Source of the DNA: Helicobacter sp. NHP19-003
GTDB lineage: Bacteria > Campylobacterota > Campylobacteria > Campylobacterales > Helicobacteraceae
Direction: 5' to 3'
NCBI RefSeq assembly: GCF_019703305.1
Contig: NZ_AP024814.1
Coordinates: forward strand, 744,001-808,000
Length of the DNA: 64,000 nucleotides
Below the pieces are notes generated by a model. The model had not been told where the DNA came from, did not search any database, and saw only the letters and a list, made by a program, of their open reading frames with translations. The position numbers and the translations under genes were made by a program. Shown piece after piece: positions 45,182 through 53,689 of this stretch (position 1 is the stretch's first letter; each line of letters opens with the position of its first letter).

Positions 45182-46305
45182 TAAAACTCCTTGATTTTAG
45201 CCATGATTTGTTTGGGGGAAAAGGGCCGCCCATTTGCCTGCAATAAAGCCGAGACCTTGCGCCCTAAAATGTGCTCAACTTCTTGTAAATACTGCCCTTT
45301 GTTGAGTTCAACCACCAAGATATCCTTAAATTGTTTTCCTAGCTCCTCTAGGCGTTTTTTGGGGCTGGGCCACAGCGTGAGTGGCCTAAAAAAGCCCACT
45401 TTCTTGGGGTGGTTTTCAGCTTTAAGCTCCCTTAAAACCTCTTTAATCGCCAGTGCGCTTGAGCCGTAGGCCACCACTAAAAGATCTGCCCCCTCAATGC
45501 CAATCTCCTCATTTAAACACACTTCTGCGCTTTGTGAATCGATCTTGTTAAAAAGGCGATCGATCAGAACCCCGCCGATTTTAGGGTCTTCGCTAGGAAA
45601 ACCAATAGGTCCGTGGTGCAAACCCGTGATGTGGTAGCGGTAGCCCTTAAAAAAGGGGTTTAAAATGGCGGGCTCATCGCTAGGCACGCCATAAGGTTGA
45701 TAGTCTTTAGGATCGCCGCTAAACACCCGCCGATTGATAATTTTAATGTCTTGTAAATCGGGTAGGGACACCTTGCCATACATGTGCCCCACGGTTTCAT
45801 CCAGCAACAAGAAAACGGGGGTCATTAGTTTTTCTGCCAAATTAAATGCCCGAATTGTCTCTGTGTAGGTTTCCTCTAAGCTCCCCGGAGCCAGAGCCAC
45901 CGCCTTGAAATCCCCATGCGTGGGGTGTTTTAAAAAATTGACATCGCCCTGAGCAACCCTTGTAGGCATCCCCGTAGAAGGCCCTGAGCGCATCACATCG
46001 ACAATGACAAGGGGGGTTTCTGTCATGAACGCATAGCCCATTTGCTCCACTTTTAAAGAGATTCCCGGACCCGAGCTGGCCGTCATCGCCTTCACCCCAC
46101 TCATGCTCGCGCCCAGAGACACACAAATGCCCCCGATCTCATCCTCCATTTGGATAAAATGCCCTCCATGGGCTGGCAGCAACCCGCTCATGGCGTGCAT
46201 GATATCCGAGCTAGGCGTGATGGGATAGCCCCCAAAAAAGCGGCAACCTGCCTCGATCGCCGCCCTGGCGACCAACTCATTGCCATCTGAAATCACCTCT
46301 CTCAT
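45181..46305 (-). CDS. oorA: 2-oxoglutarate:acceptor oxidoreductase, alpha subunit OorA
   Basis: 374 aa, the pyrimidine-binding (domain I/II) subunit: ARAAIEAGCRFFGGYPITPSSD, AMTASSGPGISLKVEQMG, PSTGMPTRVAQGDVNF. Works with OorB at the active site. Its start overlaps the oorD stop by four bases. Essential in H. pylori under microaerobic growth. Confidence 0.95.
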   Translation of the reverse strand: MREVISDGNELVARAAIEAGCRFFGGYPITPSSDIMHAMSGLLPAHGGHFIQMEDEIGGICVSLGASMSGVKAMTASSGPGISLKVEQMGYAFMTETPLVIVDVMRSGPSTGMPTRVAQGDVNFLKHPTHGDFKAVALAPGSLEETYTETIRAFNLAEKLMTPVFLLLDETVGHMYGKVSLPDLQDIKIINRRVFSGDPKDYQPYGVPSDEPAILNPFFKGYRYHITGLHHGPIGFPSEDPKIGGVLIDRLFNKIDSQSAEVCLNEEIGIEGADLLVVAYGSSALAIKEVLRELKAENHPKKVGFFRPLTLWPSPKKRLEELGKQFKDILVVELNKGQYLQEVEHILGRKVSALLQANGRPFSPKQIMAKIKEF

Positions 46306-46643
46306 TTGCCTCTCCCCTCTTGCACACTTTCTTCTAAGAGCATGTAGCTGTTCGCCCGCACTCTAGCCCCCCTTTCCTCAGCTTCTTTAGAAACCTTCGC
46401 AAATTTAAACTCCTTCTTTTCTGCCACATAAATGGCAAAATCGGGGCAACCCAGCTCACATTTGCAACACCCGATACAGCTTTCAGGGTAAGCCACTTTG
46501 GCGACCTTGCCCAAAATGTGCGTGGGCTTAAAACCCATGCCCAAAACCCCCGCCGGGCACACCGACACACACAAATCGCAACCCTTACAACGGGCTTCAT
46601 TGACCCAAACCGGCACGCCCTCTGGGGCTTGCATTTTCGCCAT
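46302..46643 (-). CDS. oorD: 2-oxoglutarate:acceptor oxidoreductase, delta subunit OorD (2x[4Fe-4S] ferredoxin)
   Basis: 113-aa ferredoxin-like subunit with two clusters: CKGCDLCVSVCPAGV and CIGCCKCELGCPD. It passes electrons from OorB to the external acceptor. TAAGGAG precedes ATG 46643. First gene of the oor operon. Confidence 0.94.
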   Translation of the reverse strand: MAKMQAPEGVPVWVNEARCKGCDLCVSVCPAGVLGMGFKPTHILGKVAKVAYPESCIGCCKCELGCPDFAIYVAEKKEFKFAKVSKEAEERGARVRANSYMLLEESVQEGRGK

Positions 46644-46679
46644 TCAATCTCCTTAAACCCTTAGTAAAATCCGCCCACG

Positions 46680-46685
46680 ATACTA
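46680..46685 (-). promoter_or_regulatory. -10 element of oorDABC (TAGTAT, extended TGC)
   Basis: TGCTAGTAT on the minus strand, about 37 bases upstream of the oorD ATG and after the mltG stop (46719). Confidence 0.5.
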
Positions 46686-46718
46686 GCATTAAATATCTAA
46701 AGCGAAACTAAGCTAAGG

Positions 46719-47651
46719 CTAAAACTTTGGGATGGAGCGGACATGCTCTTTGTAATTAGCGCTGAATTTATGCCTCCCCTCTTTGGTTTTGACAAAGTAT
46801 AAAAAGGGCGTTTTGGCGGGGAATAAAGCGGCTTTGATCGCCTCTAACCCTACACTGCCCACAGGCTCTTTAGGCAGCCCCCCATGTTTGTAGGTGTTGT
46901 AGGGGCTGTTGTCTGTTGCGATTCGCTCGTGGGTTACTTTAGTGTGGGAGTATTTACCATAATTTAAGGCCCCGTCCATTTGCAAGGGCATGTGCCTTTT
47001 CAAGCGGTTGTAAATCACCCCGGCAATGATGGGCATCTCGGCTACATTTGCCGCCTCTTTTTGGATGATGGATGCGATGATTAAAGTTTGTTGCCACTTT
47101 TTGGGGTCGTAACTGCCTAGTAATTGCTCGCTTAATTTTTGGTAGCGCTCTTGGCTGTATTTTAAGAGGTAGGCCATGAGATTTTGCGCCGAAATGCCTA
47201 AAGTAAAGCGATAAGTGTCGGGGACAATCGCTCCATCTGCCCAAAGGGCTTTCTTATCGTAGGCTTGCTGCAAATCCTCCACCTTCAAATAAAACACCTT
47301 AGCCAAGCGCTGCAAGAAAAAATACAAAGTTTCGCCGGGGATCAAGGTTGCATTTTTATAAACTGCCTTAGATAAGCTCAAGGCGTGCAAAAAGTCCCCT
47401 TTGGTTATAGTGTTCTTGGGACTAGTGGGGATTGCAATATACCCCCTTTTGGGCGTGTGCCACAGATGCAAAGCCGACATCAGCCTTAAAATCCACAAAT
47501 CTAGGGTGTTTGTCGGAGGCGTGGGGCTTTCTAGGGCGTGCATGTGGCTTAAGGCAGTTTTAAGCGATCCTTTGGGTATGTAAACAATCGCGTAAGATTT
47601 TATGGGTATACTTAAGTAAAACAGCAATGAAAGCGCCATGATCAAAGCCAT
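46719..47651 (-). CDS. mltG: Endolytic murein transglycosylase MltG
   Basis: 310-aa YceG/MltG protein, cleaves nascent glycan strands at the inner membrane and so sets their length. One N-terminal TM helix (ALSLLFYLSIPI), then YIPKGSLKTALSHM, the catalytic glutamate in IASIIQKEAANVAEMPIIAGVIYNRL-like block, and NSPYNTYKHGGLPKEPVGSVG. ATG 47651 is favoured since upstream residues lack homology; ATG 47639 is another choice. Either start overlaps or abuts the divergent AsmA-like gene start (47638), so the two share a very compact promoter zone. Confidence 0.88.
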   Translation of the reverse strand: MALIMALSLLFYLSIPIKSYAIVYIPKGSLKTALSHMHALESPTPPTNTLDLWILRLMSALHLWHTPKRGYIAIPTSPKNTITKGDFLHALSLSKAVYKNATLIPGETLYFFLQRLAKVFYLKVEDLQQAYDKKALWADGAIVPDTYRFTLGISAQNLMAYLLKYSQERYQKLSEQLLGSYDPKKWQQTLIIASIIQKEAANVAEMPIIAGVIYNRLKRHMPLQMDGALNYGKYSHTKVTHERIATDNSPYNTYKHGGLPKEPVGSVGLEAIKAALFPAKTPFLYFVKTKEGRHKFSANYKEHVRSIPKF

Positions 47652-50616
47652 TTCTAAAAGGATACTACGCCCTCTTTTTTCTGTCGGGCTTGTGGGCGTT
47701 CTTTTTGCCATTTTATTCATCGTGTTGAAAAACGGAATCTATATCTCCTCCATGCACTTTGGCGGACTAAAAATAGAGCGATTCTATCTAAAACTGAATA
47801 ACAAATTCTTGCTAAGAGTGGGGCAATTAGACATCATCGAGTTGGTTAAGCACAAACCAAATAAAAAGCCCCCCACCATCGCCGCCATTGCGCGCTACAT
47901 CCAATACGGCATGTGGAGCATGGATTACTTTGAAAAAATCACTATCCAAGAGATCGACATCAAACCCAATATCAAAGCCCATGTTTTCTTTGACGGACAC
48001 CGCTACGAATTTACGCTCCCTAATCTGCTCAAGGGGCAATTTTACCTCCAAGAACGCCAAGACTTGCATTTAAACATTGATCACCTCAACATTGAGCCTT
48101 ACTATGCAAAGATTGTGGGGCAAGCCACTTACCATAAAAGCACACAACAATTAAATTTTAACCTAGAAATCTCCCCCACACCAGCCCCAAACACTAGGCC
48201 TTCTAAGTTAAAAATTGCCGTGCAAGGCTTGACCGACTTTAAGTCCATCGCCCTCAAATTAAATTCCAACACCATCAAACACATAGACTTTTTAAAACCC
48301 TACTTCAAACCAGACAAGCACCAAGCCTTGCAAAAATGGCTGTTTGGAAACATCGCCTTTAGCGGTTTTCAAATCAAGGATGCGAAACTCGCCCTAAACT
48401 TCAAGGACAAGCGCATCTTAAAGACTCTGCAAAACGACTTGAGTGTGCAAGCAGTGGTGCAAAATGCCCATGTGATTTACAACCCTAAACTCCCCCCCAT
48501 TATGGCCAAGGAAGTGGATTTAGAATACAAGAACGGGCAGCTCACCATCATGCCTAAGCACATCAACTACCAATACATGCGCTTAGAGGGCTCTCAGGTG
48601 GTTATGGACCACTTTGGCCCTGCCTCAAGGCTAGTCGCCAGCATTAAAAACGCCCAAAGTTTTGCCTTCACCCCCATTAAAGAGATTTTAAAAGCCTACA
48701 ACATCGCCCTACCCCTAAGCCAGTTCAAGCCGGCCATCGGGGCGGATATTTTACTCACCATGCAATTTGTTCCCCACGCCACGCCCCTTTTGTTCGTGCA
48801 AGGCAGTGTAGACATATCCGCGGGGGGCTTTGCGCTCTATGGCGTACCTTTATACACCCAAAGCGCACAGGTGTTTTTAGACATCCGCCCCACAAGCAAG
48901 ATTGTCTACATCAACACCACACACACCCGTTACCAAAACATGGCAGACACGGACAACCGCATCACTCTAGACTTCACCCACAAGACCCTAACAAGCCAAG
49001 CCACCATCTATAAAATCCAAGTCAACACCAACCCCGCCATCAACAATAACCCCTTTAGCTTACAGCGCACCGCTCTACCCAAAACTGCCCCCACCTTGCG
49101 CCTAAGCACCTTGCCTAATTTGATCGCTAAGGGTGTGGACACTTTAGCCTTTAAAAACAAACTGCGTCAAATCATCCAAGCCCAAAACGCCGCTGTCTTT
49201 AGCCAAGACATCATCTATGCCACACAGGATAATTTGCCACGCTTAAACTTTGATGTAGACTTTTCCAAAGATGAACACACCACTTTTAAAATCAGGGAAT
49301 TAGAGATCGAGGGGGCGATTTCTCGGGGCTATAGCCTGAATTTAAAAAACATCGCTAAACTTGTCCCCATTTCACCTTTGGCGCACTACTTTGCCATTAA
49401 AAGGGGTGCGCTCAAAATCACCACAAAGGACTTAAAAAGCTTTAAGTTCTTTGGGACAAATTTAGACATTGAATTGCCCTTGTACCGCAACGATGGACTG
49501 CGTTTTAGTTCGTTTTCACTCTTGGGTACTTTTGGAGATCGGGGTTTGGAGTTTTTCACCCCAGATAAGGCGGTCATGGGGCGCATTAGGGGCGGAGAGA
49601 AAATCTTGTTCATCAACGACATTAATTTTAATGTAGATGAGTTTTTAAAGGCAAAAATGCCCGCCATTAAAGAGCTGTTAAACACCGGTGGCAGATACCC
49701 CACAAAAGAGCAAATTAAAGATGAAAACATTTTTATTCGGGCAAAACAGCTCTATGAAAAACAACATAAAATCCCCCCAAACCGCCTCATCATACAAGCC
49801 CAAAATGCCGTCATCACCTTTAAGGGCTTTCCCTTTGCGCTGGACAATATTTTAGCCACCATGCGCGATGGGCGCTTTAGAGCGGATGCGAGCTACCACC
49901 ATGCCTCGCTTGCCTTTGACATGGCACATGGGCAACTCACCCTTAAGGCAAACAACTTTAGCGGGGATTATTTAAACATGGTGCTGCAATCTGTCACCAC
50001 GCAAAACCTCATACAAGGGGGGCTTTACACCTTGATAGGCGGTTATAAGGACAATGTTTTTAGTGGGGAGTTGAAGTTACAAAACACCACGATTAAAAAC
50101 TTTAAACTCTTGCAGAATATGATCAATTTAATCAACACGATCCCATCGCTCATTGTGTTTAGAAACCCACGGTTAGGGGCAAATGGATATGAGATTTCTA
50201 GGGGCAAAGTGCTTTTTGGGATCAACACCGACTACTTAGGATTAGAGCATATCCAGCTCACCGGCACGACCTTAGATGTGGATGGCAATGGAATCATTGA
50301 GCTAGCCAAGCGCAAAATTGACATGTCCTTAAACATCGCCACCATTAAGGGCTTTGCCAATGTGATCAATAAAATCCCCATTGTCAATTACCTGATTTTG
50401 GGCGGGGATGGCAAAATCTCCACGCATGTGAGTTTAAGTGGGAGTTTAGACAACCCAAAGGTCAATGTAACTTTAGCTAAAGACATTTTCCAAGCCCCCT
50501 TTAGGATTTTTAAGCGGATTTTTACACCTATTGAAATCATCATTGATGAAATTAGAAAAGGAATGAAAGATGAGCCTATTCGAGTGCCAAAAAAACCATC
50601 GTTACACAATCCTTGA
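47638..50616 (+). CDS. Giant AsmA/YhdP-like (DUF3971) envelope protein
   Basis: 992 aa with one N-terminal TM helix (LFSVGLVGVLFAILFIVL) and a long periplasmic beta-rich body; the last 200 residues (DNVFSGELKLQNTTIKNFKLLQN, LDVDGNGIIELAKRKIDMSLNIATI, FANVINKIPIVNYLILGG) match AsmA-like C-terminal domains. Such proteins are thought to form hydrophobic bridges carrying phospholipid between membranes. ATG 47638 has no strong ribosome site. The 3' end overlaps feoA by 47 bases. Confidence 0.82.
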   Translation: MIKAISKRILRPLFSVGLVGVLFAILFIVLKNGIYISSMHFGGLKIERFYLKLNNKFLLRVGQLDIIELVKHKPNKKPPTIAAIARYIQYGMWSMDYFEKITIQEIDIKPNIKAHVFFDGHRYEFTLPNLLKGQFYLQERQDLHLNIDHLNIEPYYAKIVGQATYHKSTQQLNFNLEISPTPAPNTRPSKLKIAVQGLTDFKSIALKLNSNTIKHIDFLKPYFKPDKHQALQKWLFGNIAFSGFQIKDAKLALNFKDKRILKTLQNDLSVQAVVQNAHVIYNPKLPPIMAKEVDLEYKNGQLTIMPKHINYQYMRLEGSQVVMDHFGPASRLVASIKNAQSFAFTPIKEILKAYNIALPLSQFKPAIGADILLTMQFVPHATPLLFVQGSVDISAGGFALYGVPLYTQSAQVFLDIRPTSKIVYINTTHTRYQNMADTDNRITLDFTHKTLTSQATIYKIQVNTNPAINNNPFSLQRTALPKTAPTLRLSTLPNLIAKGVDTLAFKNKLRQIIQAQNAAVFSQDIIYATQDNLPRLNFDVDFSKDEHTTFKIRELEIEGAISRGYSLNLKNIAKLVPISPLAHYFAIKRGALKITTKDLKSFKFFGTNLDIELPLYRNDGLRFSSFSLLGTFGDRGLEFFTPDKAVMGRIRGGEKILFINDINFNVDEFLKAKMPAIKELLNTGGRYPTKEQIKDENIFIRAKQLYEKQHKIPPNRLIIQAQNAVITFKGFPFALDNILATMRDGRFRADASYHHASLAFDMAHGQLTLKANNFSGDYLNMVLQSVTTQNLIQGGLYTLIGGYKDNVFSGELKLQNTTIKNFKLLQNMINLINTIPSLIVFRNPRLGANGYEISRGKVLFGINTDYLGLEHIQLTGTTLDVDGNGIIELAKRKIDMSLNIATIKGFANVINKIPIVNYLILGGDGKISTHVSLSGSLDNPKVNVTLAKDIFQAPFRIFKRIFTPIEIIIDEIRKGMKDEPIRVPKKPSLHNP

Positions 50617-50797
50617 CATCACCACACCCGATTTAGAGTTGAAAGACCGTTTAATGTCCTTTGGCATTAGCGTGGGCGTGGAGTTTGAGTTGTTGCAACA
50701 CTCTTTAAAGAAAGCTACTTTTAGCATCGCCATTGAACGCGCCCAAATCGCCTTGCGCTCGGGCGAAGCCAAACACATTCTGGTGCGCCCTCTATGA
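50570..50797 (+). CDS. feoA: FeoA-domain protein
   Basis: 75-aa SH3-like FeoA protein (RYTILDITTPDLELKDRLMS, ISVGVEFELLQHSLKKATF, LRSGEAKHILVRPL). FeoA helps the ferrous iron transporter FeoB, which is not in the window. AAGGAATGAAAG precedes ATG 50570, inside the end of the AsmA-like gene. Overlaps nth by four bases. Confidence 0.88.
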   Translation: MSLFECQKNHRYTILDITTPDLELKDRLMSFGISVGVEFELLQHSLKKATFSIAIERAQIALRSGEAKHILVRPL

Positions 50798-51420
50798 GTG
50801 CCAGCACCATTAAAGCAAGGCTTTTAGCCCACTTTGAAAACCCCACCACTGAGCTCACCTACCAAAACCCCTATGAGTTATTGGTGGCGGTGCTCTTGTC
50901 GGCGCAATGCACAGACAAGCGGGTGAACGCCACCACCCCAGCCTTTTTTGCCAAATACCCGAGCATTGCAATCCTAGCCAAAGCTAACCTACAAGAGGTG
51001 CAAGAGTGCATCAAAAGCATTTCCTACCCTAATGCCAAAGCCAAGCATTTAATCACAATGGCTAGGCAAGTCGTAGAGAACTTTCAAGGGCAAATCCCAC
51101 AAACCCAAGCCGAGCTAAAAAGCCTAGCGGGCATCGGACAAAAGAGCGCAAATGTGGTACTCTCTGTCGCCTTTGGGGCAAATCTCTTAGCCGTGGATAC
51201 GCATGTCTTTAGGGTGGCGCACCGCTTAGGGCTCTCAACAGCCAAGAGTGCTGCACAGACAGAAGCCGAACTGAGTGCACTTTTTGTGAGCGATTTATGC
51301 CCCTTGCACCACGCTTTGATTTTGTTTGGACGGCGCATTTGCACGGCATTAAAGCCCAAATGCTCCCTTTGTTTTTTACAAGAATTTTGTGTAAGTCGGG
51401 CAAATTTCAAACCGCGCTAA
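50794..51420 (+). CDS. nth: Endonuclease III
   Basis: DNA glycosylase/AP lyase for oxidised pyrimidines. 208 aa: SAQCTDKRVNATTPAFF, helix-hairpin-helix LAGIGQKSANVVLSVAFG with the catalytic Lys, VDTHVFRVAHRLG with the catalytic Asp, and the [4Fe-4S] pattern C-X6-C-X2-C-X5-C in CTALKPKCSLCFLQEFC. Confidence 0.96.
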   Translation: MSASTIKARLLAHFENPTTELTYQNPYELLVAVLLSAQCTDKRVNATTPAFFAKYPSIAILAKANLQEVQECIKSISYPNAKAKHLITMARQVVENFQGQIPQTQAELKSLAGIGQKSANVVLSVAFGANLLAVDTHVFRVAHRLGLSTAKSAAQTEAELSALFVSDLCPLHHALILFGRRICTALKPKCSLCFLQEFCVSRANFKPR

Positions 51421-51431
51421 TGTAAATCTAG

Positions 51432-51437
51432 TATAAT
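51432..51437 (+). promoter_or_regulatory. -10 element of fliN-fliO-tonB-pyrC (TATAAT)
   Basis: AGTATAATG 53 bases before the fliN ATG and just after the nth stop. Confidence 0.55.
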
Positions 51438-51489
51438 GTCATATTTTCTTTTGTGGGTTTTAAGTTGAGCGTGAGGAAGCGAGATTTTG

Positions 51490-51927
51490 ATGGATAACCA
51501 AACTAACAACACAAACACAAATAAAGAGGGAAACAACGGGGTCAATATCCAATCCAACCCCACCCTAGCTAACCTGCCCTCTGTCAACCCCAAGCTCAAA
51601 AAGCAACCCACCCTAAACCCTAGGGAGTTAGAGCTGACCACCTACTTAGAAGAGCTCATCAACGACTACAAGGGTTTGCTAGACATGGAGGTTACTTTTA
51701 TGGCGGAGTTGGGCTCGACTTCAATCCCCCTAAGAGAGGTTTTACGCTTTGAGCGTGGCTCTGTGATCGATTTACAAAAACCCGCTGGCGAGAGCGTGGA
51801 CACCTTTGTGAATGGGCGGGTGATTGGCAAGGGCGAGGTGATGGTGTATGAAAAAAACCTAGCTATCCGCTTAAACGAAGTGCTGGACTCTAATGCCATT
51901 GTCTATTACATCGCAAAGGATATGTAA
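51490..51927 (+). CDS. fliN: Flagellar motor switch protein FliN
   Basis: 145-aa C-ring protein. Residues 1-50 are an Asn/Thr-rich extension; residues 65-145 are the SpoA domain (DMEVTFMAELGSTSIPLREVL, GSVIDLQKPAGESVDTFVNG, VIGKGEVMVYEKNLAIRL). Works with FliM/FliY in switching and in export. ATG 51490 preferred over TTG 51487; GAGGAAG upstream. Confidence 0.94.
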   Translation: MDNQTNNTNTNKEGNNGVNIQSNPTLANLPSVNPKLKKQPTLNPRELELTTYLEELINDYKGLLDMEVTFMAELGSTSIPLREVLRFERGSVIDLQKPAGESVDTFVNGRVIGKGEVMVYEKNLAIRLNEVLDSNAIVYYIAKDM

Positions 51928-51929
51928 GC

Positions 51930-52736
51930 TTGAGAGCCATTGCATGCGTTTTCTTTATTTTTGGCATTTTGTGGGGGGCTTCGCTTAACCAACTCACCCA
52001 CATACAAGTTACGCCCACGCCTGATCACAAGGGCGTACTTTTGGAGTTGCTCTTTAGCAAAGCCCTAGCCCAAGTGCCCAAAATCTCGCCCACGCAGACC
52101 ATCACCTTGCAAGGCATTTTGCCCTTTGACCCCCGCTTAGAGCGTTTCAGCACCGCCATTTTAAACCAATTAGACATCCACAACCAAGACAACACCCTTT
52201 ACATCGTACCCAAGAGCAACGCCCTCTTTAAAGTCGATGCCAAGCTCTCACAAGACAAACGCTTTTTGCGCCTAGAGTTTGTGCCTTTATTTGCCGACTT
52301 AACCCCCGCCCCCCTTGCCACACAGCCGCAAACACAGCTACAGGCGCAAGCCCAAGCACAGCCCGCCCCCCTTGTCAAAAAACTCCCCGACTTTGAGTGG
52401 GAGTATCTATGGAAAGTGGGCGTGGTGATTGTGGGCTTGCTCTTAATCTTGTGGCTTTTAAGACGCAAGGGTGCACAAAAATTTTTGTTCCCTAAAGTGG
52501 GGCTAGAGCCCAGCGTGACCTATGTCAAGCCCCTGGACTCCACGCATAAACTCATCACCATTGAAGTGCGCAACCAGCTGTATTTGATTTTGCTAAACTC
52601 CCACCAAAGCCTCGTTTTAGACAAAATTACTCTAGATTTCCCCAAAAAAGACCCATCCATGCGCCAAAAAGAAGCCCTCGTTGAAGAAACTAAAAAACAC
52701 CTACGACAATCAAAACTCAAGAGCTCGTATGTCTAG
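51930..52736 (+). CDS. fliO: FliO-like flagellar export protein
   Basis: 268 aa: signal/anchor at the N-terminus (CVFFIFGILWGASL), a periplasmic beta domain with Pro/Gln/Ala-rich linker (residues 125-150), a single TM helix (VVIVGLLLILWLLRR) and a cytoplasmic part with HKLITIEVRNQLYLILLNSHQSL, typical of FliO. Epsilonproteobacterial FliO proteins have this long periplasmic part. Assists FliP assembly. Start TTG 51930, 2 bases after fliN, with AAAGGA upstream. Overlaps tonB by eight bases. Confidence 0.8.
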   Translation: MRAIACVFFIFGILWGASLNQLTHIQVTPTPDHKGVLLELLFSKALAQVPKISPTQTITLQGILPFDPRLERFSTAILNQLDIHNQDNTLYIVPKSNALFKVDAKLSQDKRFLRLEFVPLFADLTPAPLATQPQTQLQAQAQAQPAPLVKKLPDFEWEYLWKVGVVIVGLLLILWLLRRKGAQKFLFPKVGLEPSVTYVKPLDSTHKLITIEVRNQLYLILLNSHQSLVLDKITLDFPKKDPSMRQKEALVEETKKHLRQSKLKSSYV

Positions 52737-53680
52737 GACACGGGTACTTGATAAAGAGCTAGAAGACAGACGCTCGGACCGCAACTTCTACATTTCTTTG
52801 ATCCTGTCGTGCTTGTTGCACTTATTCATTTGGTGGCTTGTGGAGTACAGCCATAAGTTTTTCCACAGACCCAAATTAGTCAAAATCAATCCGAGCAATC
52901 TCTTAGTCCTAAAACGGGGGCGATCGCTTGACCCCACCAAGCACACCCAGGGTGCGCTAAGACCCACAAGAGCCGCTCCCAAAACCACGCCGCAACCTCC
53001 TGTCGCCCAGACACGCCCCCAGAACCCCCAAGCCCCCCACTCCGCCCACACCACAGGTCAAGCCCAAGCCCCAATCCAAGCCTAAGCGCACCACACGCCA
53101 CCCCCAAGAGCGCCACGCCCATAGACGCAAGCGCACTGAAGTGGCGCGCCACGAGAGCAAGCACAAAGCCCTGTTTCAAGAAGAGAGAGAAGAGAAAAAA
53201 CCAACTAAAAAAGAGCAAACCGACACCTTCAATCCTAATAACCTTTCTTTCTTACCCTCTGAGGAAAACAGCACGCCTCCACCAAGACCCCGTAGCGACA
53301 AGAGTTATGAAAACGACAAGGGCATGGACAGCCAAACCCGCAAGGACATCGATGAACTCTATGGTGAAGAGTTTGGGGACTTAGGCACAGCCGAAAAGGA
53401 CTTCATTAAGAGCAACTTAAGCGAAATCGGGCGCATCACGCAAAAATACCTAGAATACCCCAGCGCTGCCGGCTATTTAGGCCAAGACGGCGTGGATGCT
53501 GTGGAGTTTTACCTGCACCCCAATGGCGACATCACGGGCTTAAAAATCATTGAAGCCTCCGGTTACAAACTCCTAGACAACAACACCCTAAAAACCATCA
53601 CCATCGCCTACAAAGACTACCCCCGTCCCACCACCACAACTTTAATCCGCATCCGTGTGCGCTACTTCATCTACCGCTAA
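52729..53680 (+). pseudogene. tonB: TonB-family energy transducer, frame broken in the proline-rich spacer
   Basis: First frame (52729-53085): ATG, one TM helix (FYISLILSCLLHLFIWWLVEY), start of a Pro-rich spacer. Second frame (to 53680): Lys/Arg-rich spacer, then a TonB C-terminal domain with YPSAAGYLGQDGVDAVEFYLHPNGDITGLKIIEASGYKLLDNNTLKTI-type fold ending VRYFIYR. Adding one C to each of the two C5 runs at 53016-53020 and 53025-53029 gives a continuous spacer TRPPEPPKPPTPPTPQVKPK, a classic TonB linker, and a protein of about 317 aa. TonB links ExbBD proton-motive energy to iron/nickel outer-membrane transport. Cotranscribed with fliN-fliO and pyrC. Confidence 0.85.
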
Positions 53681-53689
53681 GGCCAAGCC

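Noticed and set aside
46719-47720. mltG as aminodeoxychorismate lyase (old pabC-type annotation)
   Set aside because: The sequence has the YceG/MltG catalytic region and a membrane anchor, not a PLP fold.
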